Below are positions 1-8,025 of a stretch of 8,278 nucleotides of DNA, piece after piece; positions within the stretch are counted from its first letter, which is position 1; every line of letters starts with the position of its first letter. The notes beneath the pieces are model-generated. The model did not search any database. It was not told the DNA's origin and was given only the letters and a program-made list of their open reading frames with translations. Position numbers and translations under genes: made by a program. The DNA lies in contig CAZBQE010000043.1 in the NCBI GenBank assembly GCA_964494005.1, positions 1 through 8,278 on the forward strand, given 5' to 3'. The stretch comes from CAJBLF01 sp964494005 (GTDB lineage: Bacteria > Patescibacteriota > Gracilibacteria > Absconditabacterales > Absconditicoccaceae).

Positions 1-4
1 AAAA

Positions 5-2158
5 TTAATTTAAAATATTATATCGTTTGATGTCGTCTATGATATTTTGTTCGCTTGGTCATTTGGCATTGAAGATGATGATTTCTTTGAATGGGATTTT
101 GTTGGCATAGCAATACAAAATGAAATTGTATCATCAGATAAGAATTTTGTTTTTTGTTTGTTTCGCTTTGAAGATATTCTTGCCCATACCACCTGTGATA
201 TTTTCTATCAACAGCATAGCTTTTTCATGTATACCTTTTTGGCACAAATCTTCAAATATTTTTTTGGATTCTTCTTTTTTCGGTGAAAAGATGAAGTATG
301 AGATTTCTTCCGAATTTTTTTCTATGTCTTTGGTGATGTAGTCTATCAGAACATCGATTTTTGGCGGTATGGTTTTGATAGTCTGCAATTCTTTCTTTGT
401 TTCTTTTTCTATTAGAGGAGTTGATTGTTTGTTAGTATTGGAAAAGAAAATTACTTTATTTTTGAAAACATCAATGAACTCTTTTCGATCGGTGTATTTT
501 TGTGATTCGGCATACGTGAAATAAAAATCACTATTTCCATACATTTTTTTGAAGATATTTACGATGCTATTGAAGGTTTTGGTGATATTTGAGATATGTC
601 TATCGAAAAGCTTATAATTGTCTTCTGAGAGTATTGTTTTGAGTGGTTCTTTTTTCTCTATTAATTGTTTTCGCAAAAGATTTGTTTGATAAAAATCTCC
701 GTGATCTCGGAGAGGATCGTGCTGAATCATTGTATTTTCTGTTTTTATAAATAATTTTTTGCTTTCCATAAAAAGAACACCGATGAAAGTTTGGAAAAGA
801 TTTACGAATTCTTGTAGTTCATTTGATATTTCGGCATTACTTTGGATTTGAGCGTCTATTTTTTTTTGATAGATAAATGATTCTAGGATATTGAGTGTAT
901 AGTAAAGATCTATTGGGCTGGAGAGCCGAAAATTGTAGGTTTTGTATCGTTGTTCTGTATCCAAAAAACAGATGTCGTAGTCTTTGTAAAGGTCTTCATT
1001 TTCTGTTATACTTGTGAAGAGTCCGTGATGTGTCGTCAGGATAATTGGGTATTTGCTCTGGTTTCTCGTATCTTTGATGTAATAGTAGATTCTGTAATCG
1101 TATTGATTATTGAGATTGAGTACACCCAATCATTTTTTGAGATGTGAAAGATATTTGATGATAAAGAGACATTCTTCCTGGATGAATTCTCATTTGTTCA
1201 GAAATTTTTCGAAAAGCTCCTGATTGATGGTTTGTTCTTCTTTCGTGAATCCTATATTTTTGATTCCTATTTCGTTCAATACTGCTTTGGCGATATCGAG
1301 TTTTTGGATATTTTGAAATGCGAGTATAATATTTTTGTTTACTGCTAATGCTTTGAGTAGCTCTTTGATTGGTATATTGCCGATGTAATATCTTTTTTGA
1401 TTTTCTAGTTTTTTGGTATCGATACTTTCTTCGTTTCTCGCTACGCTGGTTTGGCTTGGTGCGATTTTTTCTAATGCGGGAAATTTTACTTTCACTTTTG
1501 GTATATTTTCATATACTTGTATATTTATGCTTTCTTTGATTGTTCCTTCTGTTTGATTGATAATATGTGCGAGATTTGGGTAAGATTGTATCAATTTATG
1601 AACGTATTTGATGAAATAGAGAAAAAGTTTGATACTGTTCTTGGTATCAAAGAATGCGTCATGTGCTTTTTCTTCGCCGTGGTTATTGTTTTTGAATATT
1701 TCGTTAAAAAGTTTTTCATTTTTGAGATTATCGATGAGTATTTCGAGTGCGTAGCTTGGTGTATAGTGCATGATAGTTTGTGCTAGTTGCATTGTATCTA
1801 TTGATGAGTGATAACTGAGTGAAGGAAAATATGCTTTCAAAAAATTGAGATCGAATCCGATATTGTGTCCGATGATAATGGTATTTTCTCCAAAAAAATT
1901 TTCTATCTGAGGTAAGATTTCATCTCTTGTCGGAGCAGTTTCCAATTCTTGTATAGACAATCCAGTGATGAATCCGACGATATGTTTGAGTTCGTCAGTT
2001 TTTTTGGTTGGTTTGATGAGCGATTGATATTCATTGATAATGTTTCCAGTTTCATCAATCTCTATGAGTCCGATCTGTATCGGTTCATCTTTGGTGACAT
2101 CGAGTCCGGTCGTTTCAAAATCCAGTCAGATATATCTGTATTTTTTGTTTAATAACAT
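5..2158 (-). CDS. DEDDh (DnaQ-like) 3'-5' exonuclease fused to a degenerate DinG-like helicase half; code 25
   Basis: Read with UGA as Gly, this is one 717-residue frame from ATG (2156-2158) to TAA (5-7). It has six in-frame UGAs, at residues 11, 323, 343, 675, 676 and 700. Residues 1-180 carry every motif of a DEDDh exonuclease: LDFETTGL (D13, E15), GHNIGFDLNFL (D103) and HDAFFD (H166, D171). Such domains remove nucleotides from 3' ends in repair or proofreading. The rest resembles the helicase part of exonuclease-DinG fusions. ILTTHHGLF and FLDTEQ (residues about 373-403) sit where DinG has its TNHALL-like segment and DEAH box. I see no Walker A motif at the expected place and no motif VI. 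GGMGKN near residue 655 resembles a P-loop but lies in the C-terminal part. The exonuclease is probably active; ATP-driven unwinding is doubtful. There is no Shine-Dalgarno before the ATG. UGA 11 falls directly before the catalytic LDFET motif, so standard-code calling would lose the N-terminus. Confidence 0.9.
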
Positions 2159-2186
2159 AATTTTTAAGTTGAAGAGTAAATTAATT

Positions 2187-2311
2187 AACTAACAGTGAAC
2201 AACTAACAGTTAACAGTGAATGATTTGTCTTTTTATGGACCACTGTAATTTACAATAGCTTATGTAAGATAATTTTATCGTTGTTAGTTATTAATTATTA
2301 GTTGTTAGTTG
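2187..2311. repeat. Short direct and inverted repeats between rnhA and the exonuclease gene
   Basis: The gap between the two genes is built from variants of AACTAACA. AACTAACAGT occurs at 2187-2196 and 2201-2210, and TAACAGTGAA at 2190-2199 and 2211-2220. The complementary TTGTTAGTT occurs at 2281-2289 and 2302-2310. A 9-base inverted pair, CAACTAACA at 2200-2208 and TGTTAGTTG at 2303-2311, brackets the unit. It could be a small non-coding mobile repeat (MITE-like) or slippage-grown spacer. It encodes nothing, and I find no clear terminator or promoter in it. Confidence 0.55.
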
Positions 2312-2315
2312 GTTT

Positions 2316-2756
2316 CTATTTTCTATCAAAGTCGGCTGGGATTTCTCCTCGGATTTCTGTTTCTCGTTTGCGGATGGGTATACTGAAGTCGTGTGTTTTT
2401 ATTCGTGTGAGTGCTTCTTGTACTTTTTCGAGAAGCTCTTTTGTTTCTTCTGTGTATACTAGTGTAGTTTTTATTTTTTTTGATTTCATTCGTGCCAAAG
2501 CTGTTTCCGAATCACTGAAGATACATTCATATCTGTGTTTTATGTTTTTCTTTTTACGTTTCTCTATATATCTGATAGCATCATAGATTGCCAAAAATTC
2601 CCCGAGGTTATTTGTTCCTGTTGGGTAGATAGGTGAACGGAAAACTTCGTTCCAAGTATTTAAATCTACGCCTCTGTATTCCATCGGTCCTGGATTGCCT
2701 GAACATGAAGCGTCCACGCACAAGGCTTTGCTGATGTTCGGTATTTTGACTTTCAT
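2316..2756 (-). CDS. rnhA: Ribonuclease HI
   Basis: A 146-residue protein from ATG (2754-2756) to TAG (2316-2318). RNase HI cuts the RNA strand of RNA-DNA hybrids in the cytoplasm, for example primers and R-loops. The four acidic metal ligands are visible: D15 in VDASCSGNPGP, E53 in NNLGEFLA, D82 in FSDSE and D142 in GEIPADF. The N-terminal motif and the GEIPADFxRK tail match the RNase H subgroup common in Bacteroidetes, not the E. coli type. The start is firm: an in-frame TAA lies 10 bases upstream (2766-2768), with no other ATG between. It is the only protein gene here without an in-frame UGA, so it reads the same in the standard code. It lies upstream of the exonuclease gene on the same strand, but 157 bases and a repeat cluster separate them. 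Confidence 0.93.
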   Translation of the reverse strand: MKVKIPNISKALCVDASCSGNPGPMEYRGVDLNTWNEVFRSPIYPTGTNNLGEFLAIYDAIRYIEKRKKKNIKHRYECIFSDSETALARMKSKKIKTTLVYTEETKELLEKVQEALTRIKTHDFSIPIRKRETEIRGEIPADFDRK

Positions 2757-2777
2757 GACGAACGATTAAATAATAAA

Positions 2778-2903
2778 TTATGATGATATTGTCTCTATTA
2801 TATGAGTATAGATTTCGGCTGCAACACTTTTCGCCAGAATGAGGTCTTTATAAGTGGTATATGGTTTTACAAAAAAAAGGCAACCATAAAGATTATTTTC
2901 CAT
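2778..2903 (-). CDS. Doubtful 41-residue ORF upstream of rnhA
   Basis: It runs from ATG (2901-2903) to TAA (2778-2780), 21 bases before the rnhA start. The middle, YKDLILAKSVAAEIYTHI, could form an amphipathic helix. It faintly recalls the start of the four-helix-bundle S23 (rRNA intervening sequence) proteins, so a remnant of such a gene is possible. Against it, the ATG falls on the edge of the terminator of the gene before, and the likely rnhA promoter lies inside the ORF. That leaves no obvious way to transcribe it alone. I list it as a candidate only. Confidence 0.2.
   Translation of the reverse strand: MENNLYGCLFFVKPYTTYKDLILAKSVAAEIYTHIIETISS
2797..2824 (-). promoter_or_regulatory. Probable sigma70-type promoter of rnhA
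   Basis: On the minus strand, TTGCAG (2819-2824) and TATAAT (2797-2802) are 16 bases apart. Transcription would start near 2790, giving a leader of about 34 bases before the rnhA ATG. This matches the leader lengths inferred for two other genes here. A perfect -10 box can arise by chance in AT-rich DNA. Confidence 0.5.
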
Positions 2904-2904
2904 A

Positions 2905-2932
2905 CAAAAAAACCCTGCATGTACAGGGTTTT
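2905..2932 (-). terminator. Rho-independent terminator after the secreted-protein gene
   Basis: A 9-bp stem, AAAACCCTG (2909-2917) with CAGGGTTTT (2924-2932), has a 6-base loop and is followed on the minus strand by seven T. It starts 27 bases past the stop codon at 2959. The plus strand also has T-rich sequence after the stem, so it could work in both directions. Confidence 0.85.
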
Positions 2933-2958
2933 ATTTTGAGTGTATAGAATTATATTTA

Positions 2959-3804
2959 TTACCAACCTTTTTTGGAATTTTGAGTGTTTGCTTTTGCGTC
3001 TCCTTTTCTGCTGTAGTATTCTTTGAATGTTTCTGCTATGATAGGATCTGCTATTTCTTTTTTCATTCTTGCAGCTATTATTTTTTCTGCTTTTGCTCGA
3101 GCGATAAGCAATGCTGATTCATATTCTTCTGGAGTAGATGTTTGTCTTAATTTTTCTGCTTCTGCTTTTGCTGTTGATAATTCTTTTTCGTAAATGCTTT
3201 CTATTTTTTGTAACATTTTTTCGGTTTCTTCTTTGGAATATGGAAATCCTTTAATATCTTTTCCGTAATTGATATTAAGGTTTATCTTAAATGGTAAAAG
3301 ATGAAATCATTCTTCTTCTTTTCCTCTTTTGTTTCCTACGAGTCCTATTCCTGATGTTTGGTATTCTTGAAAAAGAATATACATAGCTGCGACATCTTTT
3401 TCTACTAAAGAATCTATGGTGTAATAGATTTTTTCTGTCATTTCTTTTTTATTCAAGATATCTTCTTCTGTATTTATGTTGTTTACTGCAGTGTCTTTGA
3501 AAATACTAAATTCTTCTGGAATATCTTTTCCATGTTTTGTGGTTTGTTTGGTGATTTCTTGTTGAAGTTGTCTTTTGATTCATCCATCGTAAAAATATTT
3601 GGCAATATCTTCACCAATATATTCTTGTTTGAGTTGTATTTTTTCTTCTATTTTTGCGCGCTCTCTTTTGTTGACAATGGTTTGTGCATTTGTTTCTGAG
3701 GTCATCGCAGTCAATGCAGCAATCAAAGCTAGTGCTCATGTAATTTGCGCAGCTTTTGATTTTAATTCTTCTGTAGTTTTCTTAAGAAAGTTTAGGTTTT
3801 TCAT
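2959..3804 (-). CDS. Putative secreted protein of unknown function; code 25
   Basis: I do not recognise the family. With UGA as Gly the frame is 281 residues, from ATG (3802-3804) to TAA (2959-2961), with UGA at residues 23, 75 and 166. The N-terminus has a lysine-rich stretch (residues 1-17), a short hydrophobic core at about 21-35 (ITGALALIAALTA) and a possible signal peptidase site after TNA (residue 40). Export is therefore likely. The first UGA glycine lies inside this core. The mature part is charged and looks helical; residues about 195-245 are rich in Glu, Lys and Ala and may form a coiled coil. There are no cysteines in the mature part and no enzyme motif that I can see. The protein ends in KKGW, with Trp encoded by TGG. 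A strong promoter and a terminator bracket the gene, so it is probably transcribed alone. There is no Shine-Dalgarno. Confidence 0.88.
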
Positions 3805-3852
3805 GGTGTATTTTGTAAAAAAGAATAAAGTACTTTTTTGTATATTGGTTCT

Positions 3853-3880
3853 ATTATAACTATTTTACTTTTTAAGTCAA
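3853..3880 (-). promoter_or_regulatory. Strong sigma70-type promoter of the secreted-protein gene
   Basis: On the minus strand, TTGACT (3875-3880) and TATAAT (3853-3858) are 16 bases apart, both near consensus. Transcription would start near 3846, giving a leader of about 42 bases. The TAA of the upstream linker-rich gene (3872-3874) directly abuts the -35 box, and its last two sense codons lie within it. Confidence 0.72.
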
Positions 3881-6121
3881 GTTATTTTTGTTATTTTCTT
3901 TTTTTAGCCATTCTGCAACATTTGGGAATAAATTGTGTAGCTGTATTATCATAAGAGATTGTAATTGTGTTTCGTTTATAGCTTGCTGTGATCGTTCATG
4001 TCTTTCTTCCCCTCAACTTGTATATGAGCTGAAATATTTTACTTTGTTGTCTTGTATCCCTATACCTATTTCTACAATACTTATTCCATCATATAGGATT
4101 TTTTTGGAAAGAAGTGATGATGTCTTTGTTTCTGTGATAGTTAGTTTGTTGCGATCAAATCCATTTGTTCTCAAATATAATTCAAACGCTTCTTTTACTC
4201 AATCAATAACACTATCCAACTGGTTTTTCATATCTGCGAATTTTTCATATTCTTCTAGCTTTTTTTGATTTTCTTCTACAAATTCTTTTTTCGTAAATGT
4301 AAGTGTTTCCAAATGTCCATCGTTTCGTGGAGTTTCTCAATCTACATAATTGATGCTCAATATATCCTTTTGTTTATCGTAGTTTATTCAAATTTTTATT
4401 CATTTTGTGTCATTGGATCATATATATTTCGTAATTGTATTTTTATCTATTTCTTTTTCTCGGATGTTATTGTTTTCGTTAATTACTCCTTCAAATAGGG
4501 TTTTAGTTATTTCTTTGGCAATGATGCGTTGCTTTTCTTTATTATTGTTCGCTTCATTGTATTTTGTAAGTAAATATTGGAGATATTCTCATTGTTTCAA
4601 AAGATCCGTAGAAGTATATCTGTAATCGTTTCTATAGGTATTCATGTGATAAAGATCAGATGTTTTGATTTCTTCTTCGGTAGATTCTTTTTCATCGATT
4701 ATTATTTTATTATTTGTTTGTGTGAGTATATATGTTTTTTTATTTTTAACTATTTTTGGTGTAAGTAGATTTCCTTTATTGTCAAAATAAATAGTTCCTA
4801 TTTCTGTGTTAGTGTCTTTTGATAGTGTAAAATTGAATGTTGTTATATTTTCTCGTTCGATTGTGTTTTCGTTTTTATAATTAAATTGCTCTTGATTGGC
4901 AATCAAGGTAAATATGCTTGGTTCCAAAATATATGCATTAATTTTTTTTTGAATTTCTGTTCATTTGGTGATTATTTCTACTCCTGATGTTGTGTTTTTG
5001 TTTGTTTCTATTTCTTGGTTATTTTCTGTTGGAACATTATTGTTGTTTTTGTTTCCATCTGTTGGGGTTTCTGGTATTAAATTTTGTGGTATTGGTTTTC
5101 CTTCTATTCTTGCTTTTACTTCTTCATAGATAGATTCTTGTCACAAGTTTTTACAAATTATACCGAAGGTGATGATACCAGGATATTTTTTATCATCTGT
5201 TGTTCCAGCTATGGTTTGGTCTCCTTCCAATAATGCCTTTCTGTATGTGTTTGCTAATGTTATGTGTTCGTCACTTCCCTTTTCTCCTACGGCTGTAAAA
5301 AGCTTTTTGTAGTCGCTTGCAAGTACCTTGGAATATAAGATTACGTTGATTTTTGTTTCGTCAAAATTTAGTAATTCATCTTTTATTGTTTCATTATTTT
5401 TGTTTGTTTGTTCTGTCGTATTGTTTGGGTTTTTTTCTGTGTTTTCTGGAATAATATTTTTTGTTTCGTTATTTGAATTTTCTATATTTTCTTGATTTGT
5501 TTCTGTTATGTTTTTTAGATTGTTTCCATCATTGAGTATCGCAGTAAGTGTTTTTGGTCATACTCTAAAATCTTTTTTACTTGCGTTTGGTGTTTTATTT
5601 TCTGTTATAGCTTGGAAAAACCCTATAACATATAAGATATCTTGATCGTTTTGTATGTCAAATTCTTCAAGGTTTCCCTCTTCGTTTATTTTTTTGTTGT
5701 ATCCTAATTCTATAAAACGGTTTTTGAGTGATTCAAATACTTTTTTGGGACTATCTTTTTTGAAATCATTACCTTCAGCTAATTGATTGTACAATATTCC
5801 TGCTCCATCGATGTTGTATTTGATATAACGAAATGAGGTATTCATGTTGATGTAGGTATCTGTTTTGTCGTTGAAATCAGTATTTGTATATGTTTCTTGA
5901 TCAGTGAATTGATAGTCTGATGTTGTTACTTTTTCGTCATACATAGCTTCTTTGATTATTTTACTTACTGACAAAATTTTGAGATTTTCTATCTCTTCCT
6001 GAGTTTTTTCTGTGTTGTCTTGTTTTTCATTATTCATTTTTTGACTAACTTGCTCATCATACGCTCCTGCAGTTTCTTTTTTATATTCAGCTGATATTCA
6101 TTCAATTGTAGGTAATCCCAT
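3872..6121 (-). CDS. Large linker-rich protein with peptidoglycan-binding-like segments, function unknown; code 25
   Basis: One frame of 749 residues ends at TAA (3872-3874) and contains 11 in-frame UGAs. I chose the ATG at 6119-6121 because a promoter-like pair lies about 38 bases upstream and its leader resembles that of the secreted-protein gene. An ATG at 6155-6157 would add 12 residues but would leave almost no leader. Residues about 115-196 fit a PG_binding_1-like fold: VFESLKNRFIELGY, then ILYVIGFFQA, then FRVGPKTLTAI (UGA glycine 188). A weaker second copy may lie at about 255-327, ending YPGIITFGIICKNLG. Asn/Thr/Glu-rich linkers at about 199-248 and 343-380 separate these from a C-terminal region (381-749) that I do not recognise. 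The sequence shows no signal peptide and no membrane segment, which is odd if it binds cell wall. Export by a non-classical route, or an intracellular role, remains open. There is no enzyme motif. Confidence 0.85.
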
Positions 6122-6165
6122 AGTGTTTTTTTGTAAATAAATATTTTGTGGTATCATTACTTTTA

Positions 6166-6194
6166 ATTGTATGCTAAATCAAAAAAAAAGCCAA
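6166..6194 (-). promoter_or_regulatory. Possible promoter of the linker-rich gene
   Basis: On the minus strand, TTGGCT (6189-6194) and TACAAT (6166-6171) are 17 bases apart. The start would be near 6159, giving about 38 bases of leader to the ATG at 6121 but almost none to the ATG at 6157. The -35 box lies in the stem of the terminator of the preceding gene, so the two signals share DNA. Confidence 0.4.
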
Positions 6195-6211
6195 AAAATC
6201 CTGGCTTTTTT
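6181..6211 (-). terminator. Rho-independent terminator after the DUF4012 gene
   Basis: A stem of about 10 bp, AAAAAAGCCA (6184-6193) with TGGCTTTTTT (6202-6211), has an 8-base loop and is followed on the minus strand by a run of nine T overlapping the stem end. It lies 43 bases beyond the stop codon at 6254-6256. Confidence 0.85.
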
Positions 6212-6253
6212 ATTATGTTTACTTCTCTTTTTTTTGAATCTATATATAGTATG

Positions 6254-7876
6254 TTATTTATGGACTTCGATTTCTAATTTTATTATTTTGGTACTATCGT
6301 TTTCTATACTTCCTGCTTGATAGAAGATTCCATTGGCGAATGGTGCAGTAAATGGTGTTTGATAATAGATATCTCCGGTTACGTTTGTTACGGTGATGTA
6401 TTGTGGAAAATAGACGGTCGCTTTGGTTTCTCGTCGTTTTCTGACTTTGCCGAATCCTTCTTCTTCGTACATGCCTGATTTCAATCCTAATATTGCCATT
6501 TCTCTGTCGTTGATTTGAATTTCGTATTTCTTTTCCATATTTTTAATAAATGTTCTGTAGAATTCTGGAATACTAAAATCATATTGTATCGTGATGGTGT
6601 ATGTTCCATTTTTTAGATTGCTGATATCCACAATATCATTGTTTTTGTTTTCTTTGATAAGTGTGTTATGTTCATCGACAATCTGGATGTATTTGGTGAT
6701 AAATCCGTCAATTTTGTTGTAACTGTAGTTGGTGTCTCGAAAATATATATATTTTTCATCAAATATATTGGTCAAGTTATGTCTAGTAAGGGTGTTGGTA
6801 AATCCTGTCGAAACATTGGAAAGATAGATAGTTATATATTGTCTGTTTGCTATTTCATCGAATCTGTTTACAATATTTTTGAGAATATTTTTTTTCTGAT
6901 TATTGAAATATTGTTTGATCTCGCTGATGTACAATTCTTTTTTGTTTCCACGGATTTCTTTTCTGATGAGATCAATTGATGCATTGAGAAACTGTCGTTC
7001 CCAAGCTTTTTGTTTGAATGTTGGGAAGAAGTTTTCTAGAAGATCGGATCTGATAAAAATCACTCCTTTGATATTTTGATGGAGGACTTTATTGTATAAG
7101 TTTGGTTGCATTGTCTGTTCGACTTTTCGCATTTCGTAGGTTTCATTGAACATCAATTCATACAAATCTTTGAGATTTTTTCCGTCGATGTCGCTGAATC
7201 CAAATTTGTTTCCTGCGATGAATCCTATTTTGCGATCTGGTAAAAATGGTGCGGTCCATGTTGGAGCGGTGATACGGGTTTTGTATGCGATAAAATCCGG
7301 ATAATAAGAATCTATGATTTCCAGTTCTTTGATATGTCCTTGCTCAATTTTGATGAATGCGAATGATCAGAAAAATCATCCGTTTGGTCTTTTTTCATTT
7401 GTATTTTGTAAGATGACGAGATAATTGAACGGTTCGTTTTTGCCGAGTAATTCAAATAATTCTGGTTGGTATGCTTTGAGATCAGAAAGAAAATTCATTA
7501 ATTTTTCATAATTAGAAAATCAGATTCTTTTCAAATATTCTTTATTTTGTTCTAGATATGTTCGACATTCATCGATTTCCTTCGCTTTCGTGATAAAAAT
7601 ATTTTCTTCTTGGATATAGCTTTGTATTATGCTATCTAGCGTGAGAAAAAAGTGAGAAAGTTCTTTATCAAATGTTCGAGTGGAAAATGCTATCTGTCCT
7701 AAATCTTCCTTGAAAATATCAAATTTATCTTTACTGAACATCATATCGTTGATTTTTGCGAAAAATACGAAAAAAATGAAACATAAGATGATGATCGTAA
7801 CAAATGTTCCATTGACGTAGCGTATATAGTATTTCCAGCTTTTTTTTTGTGTACTACTGATGCCGAATGTTTTCAT
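6254..7876 (-). CDS. DUF4012 domain-containing membrane-anchored protein; code 25
   Basis: One frame of 540 residues runs from ATG (7874-7876) to TAA (6254-6256), with UGA at residues 119, 167 and 170. A lysine-containing N-terminus is followed by one membrane helix at about 24-40 (TFVTIIILCFIFFVFFA), so the bulk of the protein is probably outside the membrane. Residues 154-173 carry the DUF4012 signature: YLVILQNTNEKRPNGGFFGS corresponds to the family pattern (LxxxQNxxExRPxGGFxGS). Glycines 167 and 170 of this motif are UGA codons, the best single proof of UGA = Gly here. DUF4012 proteins occur in many Gram-positive bacteria and CPR genomes, often near envelope genes; their biochemical role is unknown. 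The start is firm, because a TAG lies 10 bases upstream (7886-7888) with no other ATG between. A terminator follows the gene. Confidence 0.92.
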
Positions 7877-7904
7877 ATATTTTCACTATGCAGATAATAG
7901 ATAT

Positions 7905-7933
7905 TATTCATCGTAATTATTTCTAGTGTCCAA
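7905..7933 (-). promoter_or_regulatory. Weak promoter candidate for the DUF4012 gene
   Basis: On the minus strand, TTGGAC (7928-7933) is followed after 17 bases by TGAATA (7905-7910), or after 19 bases by AATAAT (7903-7908). The -10 match is poor. The position, about 30 bases before the ATG, agrees with the other leaders in the window. The palindrome at 7935-7951 lies directly upstream. Confidence 0.25.
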
Positions 7934-7934
7934 A

Positions 7935-7951
7935 CAAGCAATTTTTGCTTG
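7935..7951. other. Perfect 7-bp palindrome in the divergent intergenic region
   Basis: CAAGCAA and TTGCTTG flank three T. It lies between the DUF4012 start (minus) and tRNA-Ile (plus), next to the weak -35 candidate. It could be an operator for a dimeric regulator. A terminator is less likely: the stem is AT-rich, no long T run follows, and no gene on either strand ends just before it. Confidence 0.4.
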
Positions 7952-8025
7952 AAATTGTTCTTCATATTCTTATATAGCTCGAACAGCTTTATTTTTTTGT
8001 ATAGTTAAAACTGTATCTTGAATAC

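Noticed and set aside
640..665. GGMGKN near the C-terminus of the exonuclease fusion as a Walker A box (these coordinates are approximate; the residues are about 655-661, near 180-200)
   Set aside because: It lacks the GKT/GKS ending and lies in the C-terminal part of the helicase-like region, where DinG proteins have no P-loop.
2187..2311. CRISPR array
   Set aside because: Repeats are about 10 bases with irregular 14- and 21-base periods, there are no spacers of even length, and no cas genes are nearby.
6158..6253. N-terminal extension of the linker-rich protein beyond 6157
   Set aside because: The frame stays open through the terminator, but translation there is Phe/Lys homopolymer from the hairpin and contains no further ATG that I found.
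47..6979. Open frames on the plus strand, for example 950-1147, 2302-2586, 3888-4268 and 6668-6979
   Set aside because: They lie opposite minus-strand genes with clear family motifs or signals, and their translations are Phe/Ser/Ile-rich as expected of antisense of AT-rich genes.
7364..7381. UGA read as selenocysteine
   Set aside because: There are too many UGAs, in unrelated proteins and at glycine positions, and I see no SECIS-like hairpins.
5..7876. Many pseudogenes or frameshifts in the standard code
   Set aside because: All fragments of a gene stay in one frame and are broken only by TGA, never by TAA or TAG. Random decay would not do this in four genes at once.
5..7876. UGA read as tryptophan (code 4)
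   Set aside because: It would put Trp in the GGFFGS motif, in RVGPKT and next to other glycines. Trp is encoded by TGG in several places.
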